Counted from the stretch's first letter, positions 20,466-33,191 are shown. The stretch: DNA of 64,000 nucleotides from Ahaetulla prasina (GCF_028640845.1 NC_080540.1:137420420-137484419), one strand, 5' to 3'. Notes: generated by a model not told the origin, from the letters alone. Translations and numbers: made by a program.

Positions 20466-21418
20466 CTTCAGCCGAAACATGCCTTTAAAAGTAAAAAAAA
20501 ACCACCCTCTGATGATCGCGGGGCTGAGCAGAGACCATCAAAACCCTTTAAAAGTTTTTTTTTTAAAAACCCTCTTCAGCCGAAGGGGAAAAAAAAAAGA
20601 AAAGAGGTTTTAAAAGCCTCCTCTGGCGATCCCAGAGGAGTTTCCTGATTCTCACAGGCTTTTAAACTCACTTTTTAACAGCCCCCACTTACAAGAGCCC
20701 CCACCCATGCCTGGCCAATTCCCCCTCCTCCCTTACCTATAATTACTGCTCCTTTCCGGCTGCAACTGCATGCTTTTCTTCAGCTACTGAAGGAAAAAAA
20801 AAAAGCTTGCTTTGACTTCCTGCTTTGCTAAATGAGGAACTCTGGGAGTTGAAGTCCACAAACTAAGTTACTAAGGTTGGAGCCCCTGATCTAAAAAAAT
20901 AAATAAAAATAATAAAATAAAATATTTGTGCAGCCTTCTGAGATTTGGTGTGTTTCTGTAGTGTTTCACTCTAACTACACAAACACACAAAAAATCACAA
21001 AGCTGTATGTGGCATTCGTGTGTGTGTGAGTCAGTTATGCTGTGTGTGTGTAAAGTGTGAGGTTCCTGCTTGTTGCAGGGGCCATTTTGGGTGAAGTGCA
21101 GCTGCTTTCACATTGTGTGTGAGTCAGTTGTGTTGTATTGTGTGTGTGTGTGTAAAGTGTGAGGTTCCTGCTTGTTGCAGGGGCCATTTTGGGTGAAGTG
21201 CAGCTGCTTTCACATTGTGTGTGAGTCAGTTGTGTTGTATTGTGTGTGTGTAAAGTGTGGTTTTTGGTACCTCTTATTGTTTTGTATACCTTATTTATTT
21301 TTATTATTTATTATTATTGGCCACGCCCACACAGTCATCTGACCACCAAGCCACACCCACCAATTAAGCCACACCCACAGAACCGGTAGGGAAAATTTTT
21401 AGATTTCACCCCTGCCTA
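20466..21418. other. Composite non-coding repeat sequence with 112-bp tandem units
   Basis: Contains A/T runs, a 'GACTTCAACTCCCAGAGTTCC'-type MITE scrap near 20840-20895 (minus orientation), and about 2.1 copies of a 112-bp unit at 21023-21259 (GGTTCCTGCTTGTTGCAGGG starts at 21061 and 21173). It ends (21320-21418) with the 'GCCACACCCACAGAACCGGT' end of the hAT family seen at 39597. Confidence 0.6.
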
Positions 21419-21611
21419 GAGGATATACTGCATCCATACCCAAGTGTGATACTGAACTAAAAACACACACCACACAATTGTTCCAGCTAAGAGGAAATGG
21501 GATAAAATAAATATAGCTCATAATAAAGAGCAGTAGGTCACTGAGAGATCACATGGCAGTTGAGTTAGTTAGGAAGAACTATCACAGAAAGATTGGGCTG
21601 CTTGTTATAGC

Positions 21612-22052
21612 TAATAGCCTCAATGACCACAATTGAGCCCCAAATTTATGTTGTTCAGTGCGAAATTTGTTAATTTTGCCCCATTTTGCGATTTCTCTCA
21701 CCACATTTGTTAAATTAATAATCACTGCAGTTGTTAAATTGATAGCCTGATTGTTAATGACTCTGGTTTCCCCTTAGATTTTGCTTGTCAGAAGGTCGCA
21801 AAAGGTGATTACATGACTCCTGGATACTGCAACTGTCATAAATGTGAATCAGTTGTCAAGCATCCAAATGTAAACCATGTGACTATGTGACTATGTGACT
21901 ATGTGTAACATGTGAACCATATGACATGTAAACCATGTGACTATGGGGATGCTACAACGGTCGTAAGTGTGGAAAATGGTCACAAGTCACATTTTTCAGT
22001 GATGAAATTTTGAATGGTCACTAAAGAACTGTTGTAAGTCGAAGACTAGCTG
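21612..22052. mobile_element. TA-target MITE with short internal repeat
   Basis: Starts at TGACCACAATTGAGCCCC and ends GTAAGTCGAAGACTAGCTG. Near 21885-21905 'GACTATGTGACTATGTGACT' is a local 10-bp tandem repeat not seen in the other copies. Confidence 0.65.
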
Positions 22053-22101
22053 AATTTTGTCTTCCGCATCTAATATTGTATCATGCACAAGTGTCACGGT
22101 T

Positions 22102-22505
22102 CAGGAAGTCCTCAACTTACAACCACAACTGGGAACAGAATTTCCATTGTTAAGCAAAGCTATTGTGAAGTAAGTCACGCCCAATTTTATGGCCTTTTGT
22201 GTCGTGATTGTTAAGCAACTCATCACCGTTAAGGAAGTCACATGCTCATTATCTGGCCCCCCTCCCTCCCATGGGCTTTGCTTGTCGGAAACTGGCTGGG
22301 AAGGTCGCAAATGGTGATCACGTGACTCTGGGATGCTGCCACCATCATAAATATGTACCATTTGTCGAGCACCTGAACATCGATCAGAGGATCGCAGGGA
22401 TGCTACGATGGTTGTTAGCGTGAGTACCAGTAGCAAGTCCCTTATTTTAGTGCCGTTGTAACTTTGAACAGTCACTAAATGAATGGTTGTAAGTCCTTCC
22501 AAGGA
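22102..22505. mobile_element. TA-target MITE
   Basis: Starts CAGGAAGTCCTCAACTTAC and closes around GTAAGTCCTTCCAAGGACT. It has the internal GGTGATCACGTGACTC block of the family. Confidence 0.65.
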
Positions 22506-24131
22506 CTCTCATAGTCATTCTAATATAAGAGATAATGGCAATGATTTGGCATTTGGAGAGGCCTGAAAAGAGAAGGCTAACCAGAAGCTACGTCATAGCT
22601 GCACTCTTATGGTTTGTAGAACGGCTCCGGCATCCCTTCTTTTTAATTATCCTGCTGTCCAAGTATCCTAGCTTGGTTTCCTTAAAGACCATCGTGGAAG
22701 GGGGAACACTCTATATAAGCAATTATGCAAGTGATATAAGCTGTTTCCATCCTCCTAAGGCATCCCTGGAGACTAATTCAGCAATGCGTGGTTCCGTATT
22801 TACTGGTTTCATAAACCAAGTCAACCAGGTGAGGAGTCTCTGAGGATTTGATATTCATCTTCCGACTAATTTTTTTAAGATTATCCTCCTACCTGTCCTC
22901 TCACTCTCCCCCCCCGCCTGGCAATTTAAATTCACCAAACCCAATAGGAGATCTTCCTACACAGTTCCTTTTAAATTATCCCTAATGCAAAGCTTGGATA
23001 AGAAGCTTATATCTTGTACAAGAAGGCTCTGCGGACTGACTCAGTGCAGTCATTCATTTACATTTTAGTAATAACGGTAAAAACAAACACAAGAATCAGG
23101 CAAGAGATTTCCTTCCCTCAAAGTGGAAATGTAACTTAATGTCCATATTTAGTATGGTTTCATAATATGGTTGCACATTATGCTTAGCAGTGCTCTAGTC
23201 ATAATATGTAGAGGATATGTTTACATGAACTATAAAGCATTTGAAAGAACTGTACATATCTCTCTGCTGATTTAACCTGTGACCTACATGGATGATACTT
23301 CAAGGTAGGGTTAAGGTAAGAGGCAAAACCTTATCTGAGCTGCTGAAACACAGTTGGCCACTAGATGGTAGCATACCCCTTTTGCAAATATTTGCTTCCA
23401 TCTATTGGTTTTCTGTGTTTTTGACCTAAACAAGACCAGTAAGGAGCAGGAGGAGACTCAAGCTTCTTGTATTCTGTACATGATGGTTCCAGCCACCAGT
23501 CTGGTCACCAGAGGAGTTTTTCCCTGAAACATAAAAATAACTAACTGCATTGGCATCAGGCTCAGCACCTTTGTATTAATTTGTGTTTATTGCACCTTAT
23601 AAGCAGTTTGCATTTTGGTAATATTCCAAAACCTTAAGTGTCATAACTAAATACTAGGAACTCTTATAGATATTATATTGCTCAGTTTACTTTACATTGT
23701 TGGAAGAAATATCCATCTGGGTTCAGTTCCAAGTGGGGACAAAGACACTGGAAACATGGAGGCTCAACATGTTACATGCTAACAATGGCTAGCTACCATA
23801 GGAGGGCCATTATCTTGAAGTGCAGTTTAGAAATATATTAAATAAATTGGACAAAATGAATGCAATTGCTAAATATGCAGCTTTATGATCTTGAAACCAT
23901 ATAAACCATAGCTTTGGGCAATAGAAATTGAGGAAGAAGAGTATGTACTAGTTAAATGAGAACCTTACATCCTTCAAAACTCTCTTCAAGGGAAGGCAAC
24001 AGTTCAGCAGAACGTTATAACACAGTTTTGTTTTCAAAATACAGCTTGTAAAATTCCCAGCTATTGCAGCAAAGATCCAGGCAGGTTGGAAATTCTAAAA
24101 CTTGTACCAGACTGGAGAAAGCTATATAAGG
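22506..24131. other. Intergenic, nothing recognised
   Basis: A 102-codon plus-strand frame (22535-22843) has no recognisable domain. The rest is AT-rich and non-coding in appearance. Confidence 0.35.
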
Positions 24132-24261
24132 CAGGGGTCTCCAACCTTGGCAACTTTAAGCCTGGAGGACTTCAACTCCCAGAATTCAAAGCAAAGCTGG
24201 CTGGGGGATTCTGGGAGTTGAAGTCCTCCAGGCTTAAAGTTGCCAAGGTTGGAGACCCCTG
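24132..24261. mobile_element. Hairpin hAT MITE with 54-bp matching arms
   Basis: The left arm from CAGGGGTCTCCAACCTTGG to CAACTCCCAGAAT is repeated in inverse order from ATTCTGGGAGTTG to CCAAGGTTGGAGACCCCTG; I see no mismatch over about 54 bp. The loop is about 20 bp. Flanks ATATAAGG and GTATAATG are an imperfect 8-bp duplication. Confidence 0.8.
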
Positions 24262-24923
24262 GTATAATGGACATTCTTTATTTACCGGTGGCATTTCCAT
24301 AGGATAGTGGTGCTCTTCTGCTCTTCTGTTTGTGGGTGTGTGAGAAAAATCTGTGTAGAAATTTCACATTGCCCACCGGCTTCCTTCCCCCAATCTCATT
24401 TTCCGTGGTCCAGAAAGTACAAAACAGGTCCAGCTGATTTTGTTCAAAAGATAAAGCAAAGCCTCATGTTGAGAAACCTACACCATGCCCTATGGACACC
24501 TCAGGAACATGTTGCACTGGTATCACCCAAGCACTATTTCAGTAGCAAGTGTTGGCATCACCATGGATACCAGCAGAAGAGTGTGAAATTTCCCACCACC
24601 TGTGATGACCATGCTTTCCTTATAGCTAGAGCCAAACTGTACTGCAGTTGTCTACTTTGTATTGCATATTCCAAGTTGTGCTTTTTTTTTTCATGTACAC
24701 AAAATTCAGAAGAGGATTTAAATTTAAGGCAAACCAAAGATAATTATGGCTGCATTTCAGGGAATGCTTTCTTCCATAACAAATACCCTTAAGTCATCAG
24801 CAGATGTCCATATCACATGAAGGGGATGGCGATGAGGAGATATACAAGGTTGACATCCTGGCTTTGGAATAGCTTTCCTAAAGCTATTCCTGGTTATCCA
24901 CCCTGCTTCTTTTTAACTGACTT
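24262..24923. other. Intergenic, nothing recognised
   Basis: Holds a 161-codon plus-strand frame at 24307-24792 that looks like chance: Cys/Phe-rich, no domain, no coding context. Confidence 0.3.
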
Positions 24924-25324
24924 TGTTGAAGTCCTCGACTTATAACCACAATTGAGCCCAAAATTTATGTTGTTAAGTGAGACATTTATTAAGGAAGTTT
25001 TGCCCATTTTACAGTCTTTCTTGCCACACTTGTTCAGCGACTCACTGCAGTTGATAATCTGGCTCTTAAATAAACCTGGTTTTCCCATTGACTTTGCTTG
25101 TCAAAAAGGTTGCAAAAGGTGATCACGTGACCTTGGGACCCAGCAACTACCATAAATATGAACCAGTTGCCAAGCATCTGGATTTTGATCACATGATCAT
25201 GTGATCAATTTTGGGCACATGACCTACAAAGGTCATAACTCTGAAAAATGGTCATCAGTCACTTTTATCAGTGCCATTGTAACTTTGGTCACTAAATGAA
25301 CTGTTGTAGGTCGAGGACTACCTG
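24924..25324. mobile_element. TA-target MITE
   Basis: Near-complete copy running from 'GTCCTCGACTTATAACC' to 'GTCGAGGACTACCTG', with the family landmarks ACAATTGAGCCCAAAATT and AAAGGTGATCACGTGACC. Confidence 0.75.
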
Positions 25325-26590
25325 TCCCCTCCTCTTACTAATGTGTTAATGCTTTTAACATTTAATTTTAAAAAAGGTTTGTAAAGTATCTACAATCAGG
25401 TTAGTAAAAGGAGGCTTCAGTAAAATTCACCAAACTGGCTGTGGAGAATTTCTCAGTGGAGAATTTAGTAAAGATATACTTGTCTACTAAAAATAAATCC
25501 TATAAATAAGACTGTTATGTATAATTTGATGCTTAAGACATAACTATTACAGTTATTGGAATTCACAATGACCTTCATGTGGAGGGATTAATTCTAGTTG
25601 TAGCCATGGTGATGCCATTCGGTACAGCCTGAGGTGATGTTTCGGTGATACTGGTATTTCTTGTTCCTGAGTCAGCACAGGGAGTTCCTCCATGCAATGA
25701 ATGAAAATTGTTGCCCTTTGCTGATCTCAGGTATGGAGCATTTATTATAATCTGGCCTGCTTACCATTCTTGCACAAACTGGGTGGGACCAGCATAACTT
25801 GAGCTATTCTAAAGTTATTACTGCTTAGACAAAAGAGCAGTCTTTATGCAAGCCAGTGGCGTAAGTGAATGTTAGGGCTGCGCATGGTTGAAAAAGGATG
25901 CGAAGGAAGTTCTTTGACTTTTCCATGTGTGCAATGCCACTTCTGCTCTTTTTCAAATCCTGCACAGACCTAGTCAGTATACTGGAGATTTCTGTGGGTT
26001 TTGTCTGTCCACCTGCACGTATAGGTGATGAACATCCTATTAGGATTTGGCTGTTAGAGGTTTACTTAGCTTTGGGGAGTAAGAAGGAATGTAGCATTAC
26101 TATTTGAAAATAATATTTTTAAATATTTTAACATATGTTTATATTTAATAAACATTAATATAAATAAAACATAATATAATATTTTAACAAATCAATTACA
26201 TGAGTGTCAAAGAGTGATGCCCTCAGAATCCAACGCGTTCATCAAAAATGCATTAGGCCAGTGATGTAAGCTCCTTCCTTTTTATGTGTGTGTGTGTGTG
26301 CCTCGACACAATGCACTTATTAAAGGGAAGAGACTTGCATTATTGCAAAAGGGTGCTGGTTTTCCCTTTTTCCTTTCTTGACCCCCTCCTCCCTCAGCCA
26401 ATATTGCTAAGGCACCCAGCGATATCATTGTGATTGCTGGAAATTAAATTCAAGCAGGTGAAGGTTTAGCAAAATAATGTTTCTGAACCTATGCTACTCT
26501 AGTTTTGTTAATTATATTACATGTCACTCAGGAAGGCTGAAAAATAGTATCTTCCTCCATTTCACCTGCTCTGATAGCTGGAAGAAGATT
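25325..26590. other. Intergenic, nothing recognised
   Basis: AT-rich sequence with a short GT run near 26285-26300 and no recognisable exon or transposon. Confidence 0.35.
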
Positions 26591-26591
26591 T

Positions 26592-26812
26592 TGTTGTTGT
26601 TAGTTGCGAAGTTGTGTCCAACCCATTGCAACTCCATGGACAACGTTCCTCCAGGCCTTCCTGTCCTCTACCATCATCTGGAGTCCATTTAATCTCACAC
26701 TGACTGCTTCAGTGACTCCATCCAGCCATCTTGTTCTCTGTCATCCCCTTCTCCTTTTGCCCTCAATCTTTCCCAACATTAGGTTCTTTTCCAATGAGTC
26801 CTTCCTTCTCAT
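26592..26812 (-). mobile_element. BovB (RTE clade) LINE 3' fragment
   Basis: Read on the minus strand it ends '...CCATGGAGTTGCAATGGGTT', 'GGACACAACTTCGCAACTA' and an ACAACAACAA tail, the BovB 3' terminus. Internally 'CATCCAGCCATCTTGTTCTC' and 'TCTTTTCCAATGAGTCC' (plus strand) match the ruminant/squamate BovB sequence I recall. No complete frame remains. Confidence 0.75.
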
Positions 26813-27060
26813 TAGAATAGAATAGAATAGAATAGAATAGAATAGAATAGAATAGAATAGAATAGAATAAATTTTTTTATTGGCCAAGTGTGATTGGACA
26901 CACAAGGAATTTGTCTTGGTGCATATGCTCTCAGTGTACATAAAAGAAAAGATACTTTCATCAAGGTACAACACTTACAACATTTAATGATAGTCATAGG
27001 GTACAAATTTAACACTTAATGATACCACACTTAATGATAGTCATAGGCTACAATTAAGCA
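26813..27060 (-). mobile_element. CR1 LINE 3' end with AATAG pentanucleotide array
   Basis: About eleven AATAG units (26815-26870) adjoin 'TTATTGGCCAAGTGTGATTG' and 'GTGCATATGCTCTCAGTGTA'. On the minus strand this is the end of the CR1 3' UTR followed by an ATTCT-type tail, the arrangement described as microsatellite seeding in snakes. Confidence 0.8.
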
Positions 27061-29004
27061 ATTAGGTGGCCAAAATATTTGAGTAGGAAGAAGATACAAG
27101 AATTAAAAAGAGCTATGGTAGATTTGCAACCAACACTATTTAACCATTTTTAAAAAAATCTTTTGTGGTTCTCCCAGACATTGCTAAACTCCAACTCCAA
27201 CAGCTTTAGGCAGAAGGCCCAGTGAAGAAGGAACCTGGTAGTATAGCTTTATAGAGTTCTAAAGATCCCTGGTTCTGCACTTGAGGAGTTATTTTTATTT
27301 TTTTTAACAAAATATATTTTATGCTTGCCAAGAGTATTTTGATTGACCTGAGGAAAAAATTAAATAGAAGATTGATTGATTGATGAAAGTAGAGTAGAGT
27401 AGAGTAAAAAGCAAAGCAAAGTTCCAATTTATGAAAGAAAATTGGAGTTAGAAGATTACTCTAAATTCCATTTCATTTTAATCTACAAGTACAATAGTTT
27501 GTGCTTCAGGTTAAGACTGACTATTCTATTTAGTTTTCAAATTCTTGATAAGTCACATATGGATGATCATTGATGAATAAGCATTATATGTTTACTTCTC
27601 CTATGCAGTACTCCTTCATGCAAAACTATGCCAGCATCCATGTCTGCCGCATGTCAGCTTATGTTTTTAGTTCCTTAAACTTTCTCTACTCACCCTACTT
27701 ATTCAGACATTGTAGCAATGATAGAATAGAGAGGAAATCTTTCAGAGGAGAAAGTGAATGAAAAAGTTCTTTACGCATATCAGTCCCAAAACATGTCAAT
27801 ATTGGCTTGTTCTTTTGTGCTGTCCTCTATACTGACTTAACGTGCCCAAGGACCCATTCAACAAACCCAAGAGTTATGGGAGGGGTTTTTTTCTAATAAT
27901 TGAAAATTAGATGATGGGAAAATGTCTTAATGTCTTATTTGCATAACTGTATTCAGGTACCTAGGAAGACTTGGGCTGCATCAGATCTGATGCCATTTTA
28001 GTCTAGATTTCTGTTCCTACAGCAGCCAATCAGGATGTCTCTGAGATACTCACAAGAGAGTAAAAAGAGAACTTTGTCCTCTAAGTAAGGTTCTTCAGAG
28101 GAATATTGTCTCAAACACTGTAATAATATAATCAATGTCATAATAATTTGATATTATTTTCCATTATTTTTTTCTAATATTTTCATAAAGCCATCCAAAC
28201 TGACGGCTGTTGTTCCATCTTGTTCTTTGGCAACTTTGTTAATTCATTGCTATAAAAAATAGTGTGCTTGTTGTTTTCTCTGTTGCTGTTTCTGCAAGGT
28301 GGGAAATGAATAATGGAGGCAATTCTGGATGATTATAGAGATTTCCTCAATTGCATAGCCTAGCCAAGAGCTCCTTAAGTTCCATTGTTCTTTGGGGTTC
28401 AGATTTTCCTGAGTAATAGTTATGAGTTATTAGAATGGCATGAAAGTCTTCTTGCTGCAGGGATTGAAAGCTGAGTCTTAAAGAGTTTAAAGAACTACTT
28501 TTGACCTCACAAACTGAACAGTATCAGAAAGTTAACAGTCTTGGCAAGAAAAGCTAGCATCAAAGATTTTTTTATACCAGCTACCTATTATGATAAAATA
28601 TCACTAAACATCACTGAAGTTCTTCTTTAAGCACATGCACACTCAAGCATTCATGGGTACATAACATTTGTGTGCATGTACACACTGGGAACTGGTAATG
28701 TGGCAATTCACTAGATGGCAGCAGCCAACTCTTGGAGCTTTTCACTATAGATTACTGAGTTTTTATCTGGTAGGAGGAGGAGGAGGGCTGGTGTTTTTGT
28801 GTACTTTCAGTTGGCATAGAAGCTACGCCAGATCTCGATGACAGCTGTGAGAAGGCAGCTTTGTCTCCACTCTGCTTACCCATCCAGACAATCAAAATAG
28901 ATCAAATGGAAGTAGTGTAGATAGCAAACATGAATTGCATCATTGCTGATCTGCAGGTTAAGCTCACAATGTGTCTGTACTATTACATCATTGGGCAAAA
29001 CAAG
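27061..29004. other. Intergenic, nothing recognised
   Basis: AT-rich sequence with a small GATTGATT run and an AGTAG run near 27370-27405. No supported gene. Confidence 0.35.
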
Positions 29005-29258
29005 AGATGGTATTCAGCGGGTTCTGACTAGTTCTGGAGAACCAGTAGCGGAAATTTTGAGTAGTTCGGAGAACCGGTAAATGCCATCTCTGACTGGCCC
29101 ATTCCCCATCTATTCTCTGCTTCCTGAGTCTCAGCTGATCCGGAGGAAATGGAGATTTTGCAGTATCCTTCCCCTGCCACGCCCACCAAGCCACGCCACA
29201 TCCACCAAGCCACACCCACAGAATCAGTAGTAAAAAAATTTGAAACCCAACACTGGGC
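29005..29258. mobile_element. hAT-type MITE ('CAGTGGTGGGTTTCA' family), degraded copy
   Basis: Contains 'GGTTCTGACTAGTTCTGGAG', 'GAGATTTTGCAGTATCCTTC' and 'CCACGCCCACCAAGCCACGC', and ends TTTGAAACCCAACACTGGG. It is colinear with the better-preserved copy at 39597-39871. Confidence 0.7.
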
Positions 29259-30192
29259 AATACACTTTTTAGTAGCTTTCTTATGATATATTTTAAAAAG
29301 TGAATTGGTCTGCGAACTGGATACGAAACAGAGGACTCATCTGTATACAGTTGCTTTTCTCATCTCTTCTAGAATTGAACTGGAACCCACTGAACCACCT
29401 GTATTGTCCCGCTGACTTGGTCATGTGACTTAGCTCTGAACTTCATGGATGAGTTACAGAGATAGTAGAAATCGATAGAAATCTTATATCAAGGGGCCAG
29501 GAACTCTTGTACATTGTCATGTTGCATTTGTAGCATGGTGAATAGACAGATATAGCTTGTGACATATGCTCTCTCATCTGCGATCTTAAACCAAAAATGG
29601 AGATGATACAACATAACAGGCAAGTGACTTAGTCAGCCCATTCATAAAATGTTTTCATGTTGGCACAGTAATTCACTGCCAGTTCAGGTTTACTCTATCT
29701 TAATAAATGATCAGCAAACATGTTAGCCAGTGTACAACTGCCATCAATTCAGACCAGGTGTCAAATGCCAAAGACCCTCCATGATTGAAATCAGCAGGCC
29801 CTTCATTGTTGATTTCATTTTCACAGTTGAAAAAAATATCAGACTGAGTGAGAGGAGTGACTCTCTCAATTTTTACCTATTCTTATAGATCACGGGTAGG
29901 CAAATTATGTCCTTCATAAATCATATCTCATGCAAGAGCGATAATCTCCTTTCCTGGCAGGCTGCTAAATGAGAGGTGGGGAAAAGGGAATAAGACAGAA
30001 AGTGGGGGAAAGGAAAGATGGCGTGGGCAACCCCCCTTGCCTTCTGGCAAATGAACCCAAAAGAAATATAGCACTCAACAGGAAAAAAAAATATCCCCCA
30101 CATCCCACTCATATCACTTTATACAAGCTAGAGATGTTACGGGCTTTCAATAAAATAACACTGAACATCAAGCAATGCTGACAAGAGTCAGA

Positions 30193-30365
30193 ATATAGAA
30201 TAAAAAAATTGGAAGAGACCTTGGAGGTCTTCTAGCCCATCCACCCATCCCCGCTCAAGCAGGAGACCCTATACCATTTCAGACAAATCTCTTCTTAAAA
30301 GCCTCAAATAATGGAGCATCCATAATTCCTGGAGGAAGCTCTTCCACTGGTTAATTGATTCTAGG
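30193..30365 (-). mobile_element. CR1 LINE 3' fragment
   Basis: Read on the minus strand: 'CAGTGGAAGAGCTTCCTCC', 'AAGAGATTTGTCTGAAATGG' and 'GACCTCCAAGGTCTCTTCC' then a TATTCTAT-like end. This is the C-terminal ORF2 and 3' UTR of the CR1 type also found at 17.0 and 50.6 kb. Confidence 0.7.
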
Positions 30366-30717
30366 GATTTTGAGCCCCTGCTCCTCCCTTTCCTATCACT
30401 GGCTTCTGAAACAGCCATTAACTTCTCCAAGGAGGCTGCTGGAGGCACTTTTCTAACCTGGAGCTAGGTTATAACAATGTGCCTAAAAACACAACACCTT
30501 CCGGCTCTCCACTGTAGCCCTTCTTAATTTGCTTACATTTTTCGCATGGAACTACCAGAAGAGACTGGAATATTACCATTTGAACTGGATTTACGCTACC
30601 TAGCATTATTTACCGCTGCAGAAATTTCTTCTTTGTCAGTTCTATGTTATAAGCATTTGTTAATATACCACGAATACCACAATGTATTTGGTTTCTGTCA
30701 GCCATCAGTTCTAGGTT

Positions 30718-32555
30718 TAAATTTATTTATTTATTATTTATTTATTAATCATATTTATATACCGCCCTATCTCCCGAAGGACTCAGGGCGGTTTACAGGC
30801 ACTTAAAAAACACATAAATACATAAATACACTATAAAAACAATTAAAAAACTTATTCTATAAGCCCGTATTTTAAAATATAAAAAATAAAACCCAGTTAA
30901 AACCCATAAATTTAAAATCTAGCTCAGTCCTGCACAATTAAATAGGTATGTTTTGAGCCCGCGGCGGAAGGTCCGAAGGTCCGAAAGCTGACGAAGGCCG
31001 GGGGGTAGTTCGTTCCAGAGGGTGGGAGCCCCCACAGAGAAGGCCCTTCCCCTGGGCGTCACCAGGCGACATTGCCTCGCTGATGGCACCCTGAGGAGAC
31101 CCTCTCTATGAGAGCGCACGGGTCGGTGAGAGGCATTCGGTAGCAGTAGGCGGTCCCGTAAATAACCCGGCCCAATGCCATGAAGCGCTTTAAAGGTGGT
31201 CACCAAAACCTTGAAGCGCACCCGGAAGGCCACAGGTAGCCAGTGCAGTCTGCGCAGGATGGGTGTCATGCGGGAGCTACGAGGGGCTCCATCTATCACC
31301 CGCGCAGCCGCATTCTGGACCAACTGCAGCCTCCGGATGCCCTTCAAGGGGAGCCCCATGTAGAGAGCATTGCAGTAATCCAGGCGAGACGTCACGAGTG
31401 CGTGGGTGACCGTGCATAGGGCATCCCGGTCCAGAAAGGGGCGCAACTGGCATACCAGGCGAACCTGGTAGAACGCTTTCCTGGAGACGGCCGTCAAATG
31501 ATCTTCTAAAGACAGCCGTTCATCCAGGAGGACGCCTAAGTTGCGAACCCTCTCCATCGGGGCCACTGACTCGCCACCGATGGTCAGCCGCGGATTTAGC
31601 TGACTGTACCGGGATGCCGGCATCCACAGCCACTCTGTCTTGGCGGGATTGAGCTTGAGCCTGTTTTTCCCCATCCAGACCCGTACGGCCTCCAGACACG
31701 GGACAGCACTTGATAACCGTTGGGGTGGTCCGGTGTAGAAAATACAGCTGGGTGTCATCCGCATACAGCTGGTACTTCACACGAAACCACTGATGATCTC
31801 ACCCAGCGGCTTCATGTAGATGTTAAACAGTAGGCGAGAGGATCGATCCTGCGGCACCCACAAGTGAGGCGCCTCGGGGCCGACCTCTGCCCCTGTCAAC
31901 ACCGACTGCGACCGATCAGAGAGATAGGAGGAGAACCACCGATAAACGGTGCCTCCACTCCCAATCCCTCCAACCGGCGCAGCAGGATACCATGGTCGAT
32001 GGTATCGAAAGCCGCTGAGAGGTCTAATAGGACCAGGGCAGAGGAACAACCCCTATCCCTGGCCCTCCAGAGATCATCCACCAACGCGACCAAAGCTGTC
32101 TCCGTGCTGTAACCGGGCGGAAACCGGACTGGAGCAGGTCTAGATAGACAGTTTCATCCAGGTGTAAGGAAACTGATATGCCACCATACTCTCTACAACC
32201 TTAGCGCGGCGGGTTGGAGACCGGACGATAATTACCTAAAACAGCGGGTCAGGAAGGCTTCTTAAGGAGGGGCCTCACCACCGCCTCTTTCAAGGCGGCC
32301 GGGAAGACGCCCTCCACCAAAGAAGCAATCGTAATCGCCTGGAGCCAGCCTCGTGTCACCTCCCGAGTGGCCAGCACCAGCCAGGAGGGGCACGGGTCCA
32401 GTAAACACGTGGTGGCATTCAGCCTACCCAACAACCTGTCCATGTCCTCGGGAGCCACAGGGTCAAACTCATCCCAAACAATATTGCCAAGACCACCCTC
32501 GAGCATCTCACCCGTGTCACCGCAATCTTGGTCCAGACCATCCCGAAGCTGAACG
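30718..32555 (-). mobile_element. L2-like LINE, longest copy, including the reverse transcriptase active site
   Basis: Minus-strand pieces give, 5' to 3': DPCPSWLVLATREVTRGWL (32.4 kb), the RT motif [20 protein letters not shown] (about 32.0 kb), [26 protein letters not shown] with the catalytic YADD (about 31.77 kb), then an unbroken C-terminal frame 31764-30919 of 281 codons. Several frame changes separate the parts, so it is dead. 5' truncated near 32555; the 3' end has the CCCTGAGTCCTTCGGGAGAT stem and an ATAAAT tail. Confidence 0.88.
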
Positions 32556-32689
32556 ATTTTATGACTTGTTAGTAAAGCCTTACTCTGCTTGGTGTCCTCC
32601 TAGTGTATTCAGCTGTAAACCCCATCATCCCTGGTCATCATAACTCAATTGGCTGGGGTGATGGGGACTATAGTACATCATATTACAAC

Positions 32690-32890
32690 CCTGGTGGCGT
32701 AGGTGCAGTATTGCAGGCAAACTGTGCCCGCAGCCCGATGTGTGATCTTGATAGAGCTCAAGGCTGACTCAGCTTCCAGCCTTCTGAGTATAATGAAGAC
32801 TCAGATTGTTGGGGGCAATACGCTGACATTGTAAACCACTCAGAGAGCATGTGAAGCACTATGGAGCGGTATATAAGACTAAATGCTATT
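32690..32890 (+). mobile_element. SINE fragment, relative of the 2.77-kb SINE
   Basis: Contains AAGGCTGACTCAGCTTCCAG, 'GATTGTTGGGGGCAATACGC' and 'GCGGTATATAAGACTAAATG', colinear with the SINE body but with a shortened tail stem. Confidence 0.6.
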
Positions 32891-33191
32891 GCTTTTGTCA
32901 TAGTATCTGAAATTGTAACTGGAAAACCTAAAATAATTACACAATTCTAATGTGTGGTCTTATCCTTTACTGGCTTTGGGATCCTTGCAAGAGGTAAAAT
33001 AAGAATGGAGTGTTGGGCATTCATTTGCTATTTGATCATGTTACAATTCTAGGTAAAACAACAAGAGCCCTCATATGCTCTGCTAACATCAGAACAAATC
33101 TGAATTCATTAAAAATACAAAGAAATGCCTTGCTATGAAATAATAGAAAATATTTGTAGCTCGGGTTTTAGATTTTGGCAATGGTTGGCTC

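Noticed and set aside
24307..24792. 161-codon plus-strand frame
   Set aside because: Irregular composition, no recognisable motif, and it begins next to a MITE; most likely chance.
26815..26870. Regular short-unit array that could suggest a CRISPR or satellite
   Set aside because: The unit is only 5 bp with no spacers and is joined to a CR1 3' end.
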